From contig JAVBLJ010000017.1 of the NCBI GenBank assembly GCA_031553615.1, positions 3,025 to 67,024 of the forward strand: 64,000 bases of DNA, read 5' to 3'. Under the pieces are notes generated by a model that made no database searches, had not been told where the DNA came from, and worked only from the letters and a program-made list of their open reading frames with translations. Numbering within the stretch: position 1 is the first letter of the stretch; each line of letters opens with the position of its first letter. Made by a program: the position numbers and the translations under genes. Source of the stretch: WQXF01 sp031553615 (GTDB lineage Bacteria; Bacillota; Clostridia; Christensenellales; Aristaeellaceae). Positions 1-8,943 of the stretch are shown here, in pieces.

Positions 1-524
1 GCGCCTAACGCCAGCACGCACAGGCCCAGTACTATGCCCAGCCCGGAGAACACGCGGAGCGCGCGCTGCTCGCCGATCCACGCCCCAAGGCAAGCGCAAC
101 ACAGGCGACCGCCATCCATTGGCAACACGGGAAGCAGATTGAACAGCATGAGCGTAAGATTGCAGCGCACGAACAGCGCCGCCTCTTCCACGGAAAACAA
201 GCCATAGTGCGTTCCAAATATCGCCGCCATAGCCAGCAGCAGGTTGGCAAGCGGTCCGGCCAGGGCAATCAGCGCGGCCTGCCAAGCCGGAAGCTGCCGC
301 CAGCCCTCCAGGCGCGCCGCCCCGCCGAAGGGCGTGACCTCGATGGCGGAAACGCGTACGCCCAGCGCCAGCGCAGCCAGCACGTGGCCCATCTCGTGCA
401 TCGCCAGCACCAGCAGCATGGTCAGCAGCAGCGCGCCCTGGCCTGTGGTCAGCAATGCCGCGCACAGCACCGGGAACGCCGGGTGGATTTTGAGCTCGGT
501 ATCGCGCCAAAGCGTTACTTTCAT
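1..524 (-). CDS. SpoIVFB-like site-2 (M50) metalloprotease, 3' end off the window
   Basis: The readable 174 residues start with ATG at 524 and run off the left edge, so the C-terminus is missing. An HEMGH zinc-binding motif sits in the second hydrophobic segment (about residues 43-47), and a later NLLPVLPMDGGR motif supplies the third zinc ligand. Both are hallmarks of the intramembrane M50 family (SpoIVFB, RseP). In spore formers SpoIVFB cleaves pro-sigma-K in the outer forespore membrane. The gene directly upstream is a SpoIVFA-like protein, the usual partner, which supports a sporulation role. Several membrane segments are visible. A ribosome site (GGAGAAGGTGGAT) overlaps a short tandem repeat. 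The family is clear; assignment to SpoIVFB itself rests on context. Confidence 0.85.
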   Translation of the reverse strand, partial: MKVTLWRDTELKIHPAFPVLCAALLTTGQGALLLTMLLVLAMHEMGHVLAALALGVRVSAIEVTPFGGAARLEGWRQLPAWQAALIALAGPLANLLLAMAAIFGTHYGLFSVEEAALFVRCNLTLMLFNLLPVLPMDGGRLCCACLGAWIGEQRALRVFSGLGIVLGLCVLALG

Positions 525-530
525 ATCCAC

Positions 531-570
531 CTTCTCCCACCTTCTCCCGCCTTCTCCCGCCTTCTCCCGC
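531..570 (-). repeat. Four tandem copies of a 10-bp unit between spoIVFA-like and spoIVFB-like genes
   Basis: On the minus strand the unit reads GGCGGGAGAA three times, followed by one GGTGGGAGAA. The array fills the 46-bp gap between the stop codon of the upstream gene (571-573) and the start of the M50 protease at 524. Each unit contains a GGGAGAAG-like Shine-Dalgarno core, so the array could offer several ribosome-binding registers. Confidence 0.9.
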
Positions 571-1278
571 CTACTGCGCGCGCATCAGGTCGGTCGGATT
601 GAAGGCGCGCCCTTCCCTCCGCGCTTCAAAAAAGAAGCTGTCCTCCACCGCGCCGATGATCTGCCCCGCCTGAAGCACATCGCCCTCGCCCACGATGCAG
701 GTCGACAGATCGCCGTACAGGGTCTCGCTGCCGTCCTCGTGCCGCACGCGCACCAGGTACGCATCCTCCTCGCCCTGGGTGATCGCCATCACCTCGCCCT
801 GCGCGGCAGTCACCACGCTCTGGGCCTCGCAGGCGTACTCGATCCAGGGCTCGGCCTGCTTCCATGCGTGCACCACGCGTCCCGCCGCCGGTATCTGGTA
901 GCTGGCCTGCTCTTCGCCCACGTTCCAGAATACCAGCGCGCTTTCGGGCAGCAGGTTGCGAACGAACTGCAGCTTGCCCAGCGATTCATCCAAATCCATG
1001 TTCACCGCATCGCGCACCGTGCTGGACACGGCCTGTGCCCAGGGCTGCTGCACGTTGCCCAGCGCCAGCACGCAAAGTACAGCGGCGGTGCACAGCGCGC
1101 AATCGCGCAGCAGCCGCTCGCCCCATCGGAATGCCTCGGTTTGCTTGGGGGTAAAGCGCACGCGCCGCTGTGTATCCGGGCGTTTGCTCGCCAGGGTGAT
1201 AGGTGGCGCGGCGCGGTGTCGATCGCGCACATGCATCGACGATACTCGTATGGTGTGGGGTTCCCGCTGCTGACTCAT
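571..1278 (-). CDS. SpoIVFA-like membrane protein with degenerate LytM/M23 domain
   Basis: A 235-residue protein with a charged N-terminus, one membrane segment near residues 60-80 (ALCTAAVLCVLAL) and a C-terminal LytM-like beta domain (GEVMAITQGEEDAYLVRV, DGSETLYGDL, GDVLQAGQIIG). The HxH and H/D zinc ligands of active M23 peptidases are absent, as in SpoIVFA, which is an inactive LytM protein that regulates SpoIVFB. It is followed at once by an M50 protease gene. The start at 1278 was chosen over the longer reading frame because GGAGG lies just before it. Name by architecture and position; sequence similarity was not computed. Confidence 0.75.
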   Translation of the reverse strand: MSQQREPHTIRVSSMHVRDRHRAAPPITLASKRPDTQRRVRFTPKQTEAFRWGERLLRDCALCTAAVLCVLALGNVQQPWAQAVSSTVRDAVNMDLDESLGKLQFVRNLLPESALVFWNVGEEQASYQIPAAGRVVHAWKQAEPWIEYACEAQSVVTAAQGEVMAITQGEEDAYLVRVRHEDGSETLYGDLSTCIVGEGDVLQAGQIIGAVEDSFFFEARREGRAFNPTDLMRAQ

Positions 1279-1361
1279 GCTGATCCCTCCTGCCCCATGC
1301 ATATGCCATAAGCGGGAAAGATACGCCGCGCTGTGGGCAAAAGAGTTTTGAGAAACCCATC

Positions 1362-1395
1362 AAAAAAACGGGGTTGTCGCGCTTGCGGCAGCCCC
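1362..1395 (-). terminator. Likely intrinsic terminator after rodA
   Basis: On the minus strand an imperfect GC-rich hairpin with GGGG/CCCC outer arms (1370-1395) is followed by seven T residues. It lies just past the rodA stop codon and would separate the shape genes from the spoIVF-like pair. Confidence 0.6.
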
Positions 1396-1410
1396 AGTTC
1401 CCAGATGAGC

Positions 1411-2574
1411 CTAATATTTTCGTCGAAGACCACGTTTTCGTCGGGTTACGTTGAGCACCAGTCCAATGCCGCCCATGTTGGCGATGAGGTTGGAGCCTCC
1501 GTAGCTAACGAAGGGCAACGGAATGCCGGTGATGGGCATGACGCCGATGTTCATGCCGATGTTCTCGAATACGTGAAACATCAGCATGCTCATAACCCCA
1601 ATGATGATCAGCCTGCCAAAGCGGTCGGGCGTGTTGTACGCCAGCAGCAGCATGCGGTAAAACAGGAAGGCGTACAGCGAAAGCAGGATTATGCAGCCCA
1701 CAAAGCCCATCGTCTCGCCAATGGAGGAGAATATAAAGTCGGTGTGGTTTTCGGGCACGTAGTTGAGGTGGGTCATGGTGCCATCCACGAACATGCCAAC
1801 GCCGGTCAGCTTGCCCGCGCCCACCGCCACCTTAGAGTTGATGATCTGGAAGCCCGATCCGCTGACGTCGTGCTCCGGGTCGATGAAGGCCAGCAAGCGC
1901 AGCCAACGGAAGTCGTTCTTACTGGAAAGGTACATGCCCAGCGGAATACAGGCCGCCACCCCGCCGGTGATCAGCCCAAACCACAGCTTGAGGCTGCACC
2001 CCGAAACCAGCAGCAACACGAAGAAAACAACGATAAACACCAGCATCGTGCCAACATCGGGCTGGGCGATGATCAGGATCAGCGGAATGCCGATGTGCAG
2101 CACCAATCGGAAGAAGTATCTCCAATTGGGTATCGATTTTTCATGCCGCGAAAGCTCGTACGAAAGCGAGATAATGATCGCTATTTTCCCCAACTCGGAG
2201 GGCTGAATGGTGCGCTCCCAAATGATGGTGAACCAGCCGTTCACGCTGGCATATGCGTTGGTAAACAGCACCGCCACCAGCAGCGCGCAAGCGGTAATGT
2301 ACAGCAGCGGCCACATGCGGCCCAAGATATGGTAGCTAAAGAACATGACGCCGCCCACTGCCAACGGCGATACGAGCACGAAAATCGCCTGCCAGCTTCC
2401 ATTGGGCGAATCGGTGATGAGCTGCAGAATCGAACGGTTGCTGCCCAAATCCGGATTGTAGTTGGTAATACTGACCGCCAACACGCCAAAGAGCGCCAAT
2501 GCATACGCCGTGATGGTCAGCGGCCAATCGAAATGCGGGCGCGCCAAGCGGTTGCCCGTGTTATGTAGAACCAA
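1411..2574 (-). CDS. rodA: RodA/FtsW-type SEDS peptidoglycan glycosyltransferase
   Basis: A 387-residue polytopic membrane protein of the SEDS family, the lipid II polymerases that work with class B PBPs. Visible signatures are the GWFTIIWERTIQPSELGKI segment, the AQPDVGTMLVF loop and the C-terminal GVMPITGIPLPFVSYGGSN motif. Length matches RodA. It is the last gene of an mreBCD-PBP2-minD run, so RodA (elongation, paired with the PBP2 here) is more likely than FtsW or SpoVE. Translation appears to start at TTG (2574), with GGGAGG six bases upstream. Confidence 0.93.
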   Translation of the reverse strand: MVLHNTGNRLARPHFDWPLTITAYALALFGVLAVSITNYNPDLGSNRSILQLITDSPNGSWQAIFVLVSPLAVGGVMFFSYHILGRMWPLLYITACALLVAVLFTNAYASVNGWFTIIWERTIQPSELGKIAIIISLSYELSRHEKSIPNWRYFFRLVLHIGIPLILIIAQPDVGTMLVFIVVFFVLLLVSGCSLKLWFGLITGGVAACIPLGMYLSSKNDFRWLRLLAFIDPEHDVSGSGFQIINSKVAVGAGKLTGVGMFVDGTMTHLNYVPENHTDFIFSSIGETMGFVGCIILLSLYAFLFYRMLLLAYNTPDRFGRLIIIGVMSMLMFHVFENIGMNIGVMPITGIPLPFVSYGGSNLIANMGGIGLVLNVTRRKRGLRRKY

Positions 2575-2601
2575 GCAAAGCCTCCCTTTCGCGCATCGAA
2601 A

Positions 2602-3402
2602 CTATCCGGCCTTCCTGCGGCCAAAGAGCCGCGCCCAGAACCCCCGTTTGAGGGCGGGCTCGGGCAGCTCTTCAAGCGGGACATCCTCCCCCATCATGCG
2701 GCGCAGGATGCCGTCCGCAATCTGCCAAACCCTCGCATCGCTCTCGATAACGGTCTTGCGCGCAAGCTGGCAGCGCAGTATCTCCTCATCCTCGTACATC
2801 ACGCCCACCAGCGGCACATCCAGCGTCTGCGAAATAACCTTGGGGGTATACATGCTGCGGCGCTGCACCCATTCAGGGCGCACGCGGTTGACCACCAGCC
2901 ACAGCAGCGTCTTGTTGTATTGGCGAAGCAGGCCCGCCACGCGGTCGGCATCGCGCAGTGCGATCTCGTCCGGGGTTGTGCAAATGATGATCTCGGTGGC
3001 CACGGCACTGCATAGGCGGAACGAGCTGCCAATGCCCGACGGGCAATCGATGATCACGTAGTCGAAGCGCTCACGCAGCGCGTCGATGATCATGCGGAAT
3101 TCCTCCAGCGCTATCGACGCCGGATCATGGATCTGCGAGGAGCTCAGCAGCGTCAGCTTCGGCCGCAGCGGATCCTGAACCAAGGCCTGGTCCAGCGTGG
3201 CGCTGCCGTCAATAACGTCGATAAGGTCAAACACCACCCGGTTTTCCAGACCCAACAGCATGTCCTGGTTGCGCAGGCCGGTATCCATGTCGACGAGCAC
3301 TACCGGCTTCCTGCGTTTGGCCAAACCGACAGCCAGCGAAGCCGCCAGCGTCGATTTGCCCACGCCGCCCTTGCCGGATACGAGGGTCCACACCGGAGTC
3401 AT
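2602..3402 (-). CDS. minD: Septum site-determining ATPase MinD
   Basis: A 266-residue ParA/MinD P-loop ATPase. The deviant Walker A motif SGKGGVGKST begins at residue 9, Walker B is in DYVIIDCPSGIG, and TPDEIALRDADRV is typical of MinD. The C-terminus is basic (RGFWARLFGRRKAG), consistent with an amphipathic membrane-targeting helix. MinD recruits MinC to block FtsZ away from midcell. It sits after PBP2 in the usual Firmicutes mre-min arrangement, but minC and minE are not adjacent. The start at 3402 follows GGAGG; the longer frame would add an N-terminus before the P-loop that lacks a ribosome site. Confidence 0.93.
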   Translation of the reverse strand: MTPVWTLVSGKGGVGKSTLAASLAVGLAKRRKPVVLVDMDTGLRNQDMLLGLENRVVFDLIDVIDGSATLDQALVQDPLRPKLTLLSSSQIHDPASIALEEFRMIIDALRERFDYVIIDCPSGIGSSFRLCSAVATEIIICTTPDEIALRDADRVAGLLRQYNKTLLWLVVNRVRPEWVQRRSMYTPKVISQTLDVPLVGVMYEDEEILRCQLARKTVIESDARVWQIADGILRRMMGEDVPLEELPEPALKRGFWARLFGRRKAG

Positions 3403-3484
3403 AGGCGTACCTCCCACATTGATAATCGCCGACAGGCGCAGCCGATATCGCGCCGCTGAAAGCATTCTTTGGAGTTCACAGGTA

Positions 3485-6103
3485 TCAGTAGGAAAGCGAA
3501 TTGGCCGCAGGCATCAAATCCTCGGTCGTCAATCCGCGATGATCCATATAGTAGCCGATCACTTCGCGAACCGCATGCGAAGCGTAGCCGCCGCCGTAGC
3601 CGTTAGGAATATAGCATACCACGGCGATTTCGGGGTTTTCATAGGGTGCGAAGGCCACGAACCAAGCGTTGTTTTCCAAGTCGACCGTGCTAACCTGCGC
3701 GGTTCCAGTCTTAGCGGCCATATTCTCCTTGTAGGGGAAATCCTTGAAGTACTTTGCGGCGGTACCAGTCTCTTCAACCACGCCTTGCATCCCCTTGTGA
3801 ATGAAGGGCAGGTAGGGGGCCAGCTCCGGCATGGAATTCGATACCGTGGAGGCGCGCTTGCTGATGACCTCCCCCTCCGGCGAAGTGATAGAATCGATGA
3901 GCGTCAGATCGTATACCGTGCCCCCATTGGCCACGGCAGCGACGTACCGCGCGACCGCGGCCGGGGTTAGCTGTGTAATCGACTGGCCTATTCCGGCCAT
4001 GATGGTTTCGCCGCCGCCCCACTTGATTTCGTTTAGCATAATGTAGATATCGCCCACAACCACCTGCAGGTAGACCAGCTCGCGCGACATATCCAGCTCT
4101 TCCATCAGCACCAGGCGGATACCGCGCACCCAGCTCGACTGCACTTGCGCCACCGCCATATCCATGAGCTGCTTGACGGTTCGGTCGAGTTTGCCTTCGT
4201 CGAAGGTTATGTTGCGCTCGTGGCCAATGCGCTGCAAATGCTTCTTGATTGCGTTCTTCACAATGGAGGGGCGCCAGGTCGCCTGCTCCTTCGCGTCGAT
4301 GGCCTTGGAAGAATCGTAAAGCATGGCCTGATTGCCCACGTAGCTCTGGCGCTCGCCGGGCAAATCGATGTTGGTCTTGGATGTCAGGCCATAATACGCC
4401 GCATACTTGTAAAGACGTTCGATGCCCAGACGCATCGAAATGGTATAGAAGAAGAAGTTGCAGGAGTTCTTCAGGCCTTCGACGATGGTCTGATCGGCGT
4501 GCTTGCTAATGAGGCGCAGATCAATCCAGCAGCGCGGCGCATGGGTCTTGTCGTACTCCGTAAAGCGTCCGCCATCGCTAATGCGCTCGTACGGATCGAG
4601 GAATTCCTTGCCGTACGCCATTCCGGCCGAAGCGGTCACCATCTTAAAGATCGATCCCGGGGTTGCCAGCGATTGGATTGCGTAGTTCATCAGCGGATTG
4701 CGCGTATCCTTCAGAATGGTGGTCACCGGCTCGCCGCCGACGACAAATGCGTTGGGATCATAGGGCGGATAGCTGGCCAGCGCCAGCACCCGGCCCTGCA
4801 TATCCACCACAATAACCGCACCCTTTTCAGCCAGCTTAAAAGGGTTCTTTACCAAGTCACGATCCTTACCCGAAAGGATATCGACGTGCGCTTCTTTCCA
4901 TTTGGAGCTTTCCAGCTGTTTTTCCTGCTCAGTCCGGATGATGCTGATGGTCTGTTCCAACCCGGTTTCAGCCACGCTTTGCAGGGCGGAATCGATGGTC
5001 AGTTTGACGTTATTACCGTTTTTGGGCGGCACGTTCTCCAGCTCGCGGCTCACCGAGCCGTAACGATCTATCTCCACCACTCGCCTGCCCTGGCGCAGCG
5101 AGGAGTTAGGCGTCAGCCAGTCCTCCATGGTTTTTTCCACACCGTCCAGGCCCACCAAGTCGTCCATGCGATAGCCTTTGTCCTTGAGCTGGGTCTTGTA
5201 GATTTCGGCGCTTTGAATCTTGCCGATGTAGCCAACGACATGAGAGAGATGCGTATTTTGAGGATACACGCGCTGCGTGTTGATGGCGATGGATATGCCC
5301 GGCAGCATCATGGAGCGGGTCTCGATCTCGATAACCGTCTCCCAGTTCACGTTGCCCGCAATGGTGATGGGTTTGGAGAGGAACGCATGCTCCTGCATCA
5401 TTTGCCACACGGCCAAAATCTGCGATTTTTCTTCGACGATTTTCGCCTTTTGCTCAATGGTGAGCAGCTCCCACTTTTCCTCGAAGGTCATTCTCCCTAT
5501 CTTCTCTTCATCGTAAATGCCGATGGCGCCCGCCCAGTCATACTGGTCCAAGAGGCGATAGCGCTTGCAAAGCCCGGGGAAAATCGCGCCAATGGCCGTT
5601 TCCTTCATGGAAAAGTTCTTTCGCCACATTTCCACGCGCTTTTCGATAATCGTCTCGTCTTCGCTGCCCATATCGAAGCTCCAGCCCGCGTTGGCATCGC
5701 TCAAATCGGCCATCGCCGGATCGTACTTCAGCGCGAGGTTGTCGACTACCTCGCCGCCATACCTCTCCACGATTTCAATGATGTTCGCGATGGAGCCGCT
5801 GTACTTACCGTACGCGCTAATGGCGACGCCCGCGCTATCCTTGCCCGGATTCCAGGTAGGGTCGCGGTAGAAGCAAACATCGTAGATGCGCTTGTCCTGC
5901 GCCAAGATGACCGAGTTGATATCGGTAATCATGCCGCGATCGCCGCGCGTGTAGATGATCTTTGTTTTTTTGGTGTCTGCGCGGTCGCCGTACATATCGC
6001 CCGAGCGGATCTGCAGGTTCACCAGCGTCACAATAAGGATGGAGAACAGGATGCCCATACCGATGGCAACCATGATAAACCGTCTTGGGTATTTTTCTTT
6101 CAT
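3485..6103 (-). CDS. mrdA: Class B penicillin-binding protein 2, elongation transpeptidase
   Basis: An 872-residue membrane-anchored D,D-transpeptidase. One N-terminal membrane helix (about residues 9-29) is followed by a long pedestal/dimerisation region and a transpeptidase domain. Active-site motifs are SxxK in TPGSIFK (near residue 485), SxN in SCNFFF (near 548) and KTGTAQ (near 798). It cross-links wall peptides and partners RodA. It is longer than the usual 600-750 residues; the extra length lies in the pedestal and between the SxN and KTG motifs. The start at 6103 has GGAGGAAG upstream; the open frame to 6403 is an overlap with mreD, not coding. Confidence 0.93.
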   Translation of the reverse strand: MKEKYPRRFIMVAIGMGILFSILIVTLVNLQIRSGDMYGDRADTKKTKIIYTRGDRGMITDINSVILAQDKRIYDVCFYRDPTWNPGKDSAGVAISAYGKYSGSIANIIEIVERYGGEVVDNLALKYDPAMADLSDANAGWSFDMGSEDETIIEKRVEMWRKNFSMKETAIGAIFPGLCKRYRLLDQYDWAGAIGIYDEEKIGRMTFEEKWELLTIEQKAKIVEEKSQILAVWQMMQEHAFLSKPITIAGNVNWETVIEIETRSMMLPGISIAINTQRVYPQNTHLSHVVGYIGKIQSAEIYKTQLKDKGYRMDDLVGLDGVEKTMEDWLTPNSSLRQGRRVVEIDRYGSVSRELENVPPKNGNNVKLTIDSALQSVAETGLEQTISIIRTEQEKQLESSKWKEAHVDILSGKDRDLVKNPFKLAEKGAVIVVDMQGRVLALASYPPYDPNAFVVGGEPVTTILKDTRNPLMNYAIQSLATPGSIFKMVTASAGMAYGKEFLDPYERISDGGRFTEYDKTHAPRCWIDLRLISKHADQTIVEGLKNSCNFFFYTISMRLGIERLYKYAAYYGLTSKTNIDLPGERQSYVGNQAMLYDSSKAIDAKEQATWRPSIVKNAIKKHLQRIGHERNITFDEGKLDRTVKQLMDMAVAQVQSSWVRGIRLVLMEELDMSRELVYLQVVVGDIYIMLNEIKWGGGETIMAGIGQSITQLTPAAVARYVAAVANGGTVYDLTLIDSITSPEGEVISKRASTVSNSMPELAPYLPFIHKGMQGVVEETGTAAKYFKDFPYKENMAAKTGTAQVSTVDLENNAWFVAFAPYENPEIAVVCYIPNGYGGGYASHAVREVIGYYMDHRGLTTEDLMPAANSLSY

Positions 6104-6141
6104 GTGAAATGCTTCCTCCTTTCGGAGCCGAAAAAGGCTTG

Positions 6142-6711
6142 TTACCGGGATTCCATTCCGGCAGTTTGCTTCTGTTGCGCGCGGGGCTTGCGCTTGCGCA
6201 TCACCAGACGCACTACAAACTGCGCGATAAACGCGGCAATCGCCGTGTTGATCATATACTGCAGTATGATGCCCGTCGAAGCAAACGAGACGTCCACGCC
6301 GTTCAAATAGCGGTACAGGACCAGCACCAGCTGGAACAGCAGCGCCATAATCACCGCCGTCAGCGAAGGGATAAGCTGGAAGAATCGCTTGAGGGTTATC
6401 CACTTCCCGCTAAACTTCGGACGGGGCAGCCTGTCCATGAGCAGGGGCGTGAGGCGCGCGCACGCGTATCCCATTACGGGATAGCTCACCAGGTACAGAA
6501 AGGGCAGCACACCGATCATCGCGTCCATCATCAGCCCCATCACCGCGCCGATGCAAAACCCCACGTAGCGGTCTCCATCCGCGGTGATCCACACCAGCAC
6601 CGCCAGCAGCACGTCCGGCTGAACCTCCAGCGGGTTAAAGCGCGGCAGCAGGATGGTCTGCACGATGTATGCGGCCAATGTCAGCGCTAGCAACCGTAGT
6701 GTCTTTACCAT
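6142..6711 (-). CDS. mreD: Rod shape-determining membrane protein MreD
   Basis: A 189-residue, strongly hydrophobic protein with about five membrane segments. Visible features include QTILLPRFNPLEVQPDVLLAVLVWITADGDRYVGFCIGAVMGLMMDAM, whose PD-LL and G-GL-D pattern is typical of MreD, and a basic C-terminal tail. MreD sits in the inner membrane and links MreB filaments to RodA and PBP2. The call rests on its place between mreC and mrdA as well as on the fold pattern. Confidence 0.88.
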   Translation of the reverse strand: MVKTLRLLALTLAAYIVQTILLPRFNPLEVQPDVLLAVLVWITADGDRYVGFCIGAVMGLMMDAMIGVLPFLYLVSYPVMGYACARLTPLLMDRLPRPKFSGKWITLKRFFQLIPSLTAVIMALLFQLVLVLYRYLNGVDVSFASTGIILQYMINTAIAAFIAQFVVRLVMRKRKPRAQQKQTAGMESR

Positions 6712-6761
6712 GGTTCCCCCCGATTCGTATTCCCCCGATTCATCTCACTCCGCAGCGAGGC

Positions 6762-7829
6762 TTATCCTGGAGCGGGCGGCTGCGTTACATCGATCACGGT
6801 ACCATCCTCATCCACCACCAGCGGAGGCGGCGTGGGCGTTTGATCGACGGTAATGCGGCGGCCTGGCGCATTGGGCAGCGGCTCCTGGGTCGCCTCCGTA
6901 ATATTCTGAACGTTGGGCGTGGGGCGCGGCGTAGGCGGAGCGACGATCTGTATCTGGTCGTCCTCCTCGCCCTCGGGTCTGACCTCGATGGTGGGCTCGT
7001 ATCGCAGTATGAGCACCTCCTCGATGTGCTGAAAATCGGCGGTAGGCTCAATGACAATGTAGTACTTGTTTTCATCGAGAGAACGCTTGCTCTCGCGCAC
7101 CTTGCCCAGCGGCAGGCCCTTGGGGAAGGGCAGGCCAACGCCCGAAGTCACCACGGTATCCCCGGGCCGGGGCACCGAAGCCGCAGGCAGGTAGTACATG
7201 CGGCACAGCGCTTTGCCGTCTATGCCCAGCGTACCCTGAACCACGCCCTGATCGCGACTGCTCACGATCAATCCGCCAATTTTGAAATTGCTATCGATGA
7301 TGGTGATCACCTTGCATGTCGTTTCAAAAACTTCGACCACGTTGCCCACCATGCCGGTGGGAGTCATAACGGCCATATTGGTTTTTACGCCATCGTTGCT
7401 ACCCTTGTTCAGCGTGAACTCGGAGAACCAGTTGCCGAATTCGCGATCGATGACGCGCGCATACAGCGGGTTCAAAGGAATGCTCATGTTATACTCGCCC
7501 AGCAGGCTGAGCAGGTAATCGTTGCGATCCTGCAGCTCCTCGGCGAGCAGCGCACGATACATGAGCTGTTCGTTTTCCGAACGCAGCTTGTTGTATTCAA
7601 ACTCCAGATTGCCGCGCAGCTTCACCTTGGCTACGTAGTCGGCCACATAATCGGCCGCACCGGAAAAAAAGCTTTTGATAGGCGCAAGGGCTGTCGCCAA
7701 CGCATTTTCCGGAAAGAATGTCTTGTTGACGTATTGGGAATACCCCGCTAACACAATCAAAGTTACCAATAACAGGACGGTCAGCACACGAAGCAGCTTT
7801 TCCATCCTGGTGCGCTCTCTTTTTGCCAT
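6762..7829 (-). CDS. mreC: Rod shape-determining protein MreC
   Basis: A 355-residue protein with a short cytoplasmic N-terminus, one membrane helix (about residues 12-28), a coiled coil (KVKLRGNLEFEYNKLRSENEQL) and the beta-rich MreC domain (ARVIDREFGNWFSEFTLNKG, GMVGNVVEVFETTCKVITI, GDTVVTSGVGLPFPKGLPLG). The last 60 residues are rich in Pro and Thr and likely unstructured. MreC forms extracytoplasmic assemblies that organise PBP2. The start at 7829 follows an AGGAGG site. Confidence 0.93.
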   Translation of the reverse strand: MAKRERTRMEKLLRVLTVLLLVTLIVLAGYSQYVNKTFFPENALATALAPIKSFFSGAADYVADYVAKVKLRGNLEFEYNKLRSENEQLMYRALLAEELQDRNDYLLSLLGEYNMSIPLNPLYARVIDREFGNWFSEFTLNKGSNDGVKTNMAVMTPTGMVGNVVEVFETTCKVITIIDSNFKIGGLIVSSRDQGVVQGTLGIDGKALCRMYYLPAASVPRPGDTVVTSGVGLPFPKGLPLGKVRESKRSLDENKYYIVIEPTADFQHIEEVLILRYEPTIEVRPEGEEDDQIQIVAPPTPRPTPNVQNITEATQEPLPNAPGRRITVDQTPTPPPLVVDEDGTVIDVTQPPAPG

Positions 7830-7859
7830 ACTGACCTCCTTGCACGCTTGTGGCGCCGG

Positions 7860-8891
7860 TTATTCGCTGAGCGAATCCCCCTTGCCGATGCGGGCAATCA
7901 ACTCTACATTGTCCGCCAAGTATCCCACGCCCAGCGCGGCGCAGTCGCTCGCCTCTTTTGCAATCAGCACCGGTATGCCCAGCTCGGAAGCGATCAGCAC
8001 ATCGATGCCCGATAGCAGCGCCGAGCCCCCGGTCAGGTAGATGCCGGTGCGCAGCACATCCACCGCCAGCTCGGGCGGCGTGCGCTCCAGCACCCAGCGC
8101 ACCGCGCTAACGATGGCGGCAAGCGGCTCCTTGAGCGCATCGTAGACCTGCAGCGAATCGATCTCCACGGTCATGGGCAATCCGGTAAGCAAATCGCGCC
8201 CGCGCACCATGGCTCGAATCGGATCGGAGGGCGGCACCGCTGCTCCCAGATCCATCTTCAGCGCTTCGGCGGTCCGCTCACTGACCAGCATGTTGTACAC
8301 ACGCTTAATATAATTGACGATCGCTTCGTCCATTTTGTTGCCTGCCACGCGAATGGAACGCGAAACCACCACGCCGTTAAGCGAAATGAGCACCGCCTCG
8401 GTGGTGCCGCCGCCAATGTTTACCAGCATGCTCCCCATGGGATCGTAGACGGGCAGTCCGGTGCCGATGGCCGCCGCGAAAGGCTGATCCACGATGTGCA
8501 CCGAACGCGCACCAGCCACGCGGGCTGCCTCGTTCACCGCGCGGCGCTCCACGTCGGTCAGGCCGCAGGGCACGGTGATGACGACGCGCGGCTTGCTCAA
8601 AAAGCCGGTGCCGATGCCTTTGCGAATGAAGTAGCGCAGCATCAGCTCGGTCATGTCGAAATCCGCGATCACGCTATCCACCAGCGGATGGATGGTGAGC
8701 GTCTCCTCGGTGGTGCGGCCCAGCAGCACCTGCGCGTCGGTGCCGATCGCCAATATTTCTCGCTTTGATCCGCCGCGCACGACAGCCAGCGTGGGCTCGT
8801 AGACCATAATACCCTTGCCCTTTACGCTCAAGCGGAAATTGCATGTCCCCAAATCGATGCCAATATCTGGCGCAAGAAAACCGAGTGGCAC
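7860..8891 (-). CDS. mreB: MreB-family actin homologue, diverged nucleotide pocket
   Basis: A 343-residue actin-like ATPase. Recognisable motifs are phosphate 1 DIGIDLGTCNFRL, connect/phosphate 2 VNIGGGTTEA and adenosine YLTGGSALLSG. The usual forms are DLGTANT, VDIGGGTTE and LTGGGALL, so the phosphate-2 Asp is Asn here, and the usual EEPMAAAIG reads DQPFAAAIG. It forms cytoplasmic filaments that position the elongation machinery. A GTG start at 8891 preceded by GGGGAGAA gives the normal MreB length; the longer frame adds 25 residues with no ribosome site. It could be an Mbl- or MreBH-type paralogue; no second copy lies in the window. Confidence 0.88.
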   Translation of the reverse strand: MPLGFLAPDIGIDLGTCNFRLSVKGKGIMVYEPTLAVVRGGSKREILAIGTDAQVLLGRTTEETLTIHPLVDSVIADFDMTELMLRYFIRKGIGTGFLSKPRVVITVPCGLTDVERRAVNEAARVAGARSVHIVDQPFAAAIGTGLPVYDPMGSMLVNIGGGTTEAVLISLNGVVVSRSIRVAGNKMDEAIVNYIKRVYNMLVSERTAEALKMDLGAAVPPSDPIRAMVRGRDLLTGLPMTVEIDSLQVYDALKEPLAAIVSAVRWVLERTPPELAVDVLRTGIYLTGGSALLSGIDVLIASELGIPVLIAKEASDCAALGVGYLADNVELIARIGKGDSLSE

Positions 8892-8943
8892 GGCGTTCTC
8901 CCCTTCTTCGTTCTCTTGTATATTTGTTGGTTTATGAATCCTT

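Noticed and set aside
1333..2568. 411-codon plus-strand open frame
   Set aside because: Antisense to rodA; His/Gln-rich composition typical of a shadow frame.
4145..6310. 721-codon plus-strand open frame
   Set aside because: It lies fully antisense to PBP2, which has all catalytic motifs. No ribosome site or family motif.
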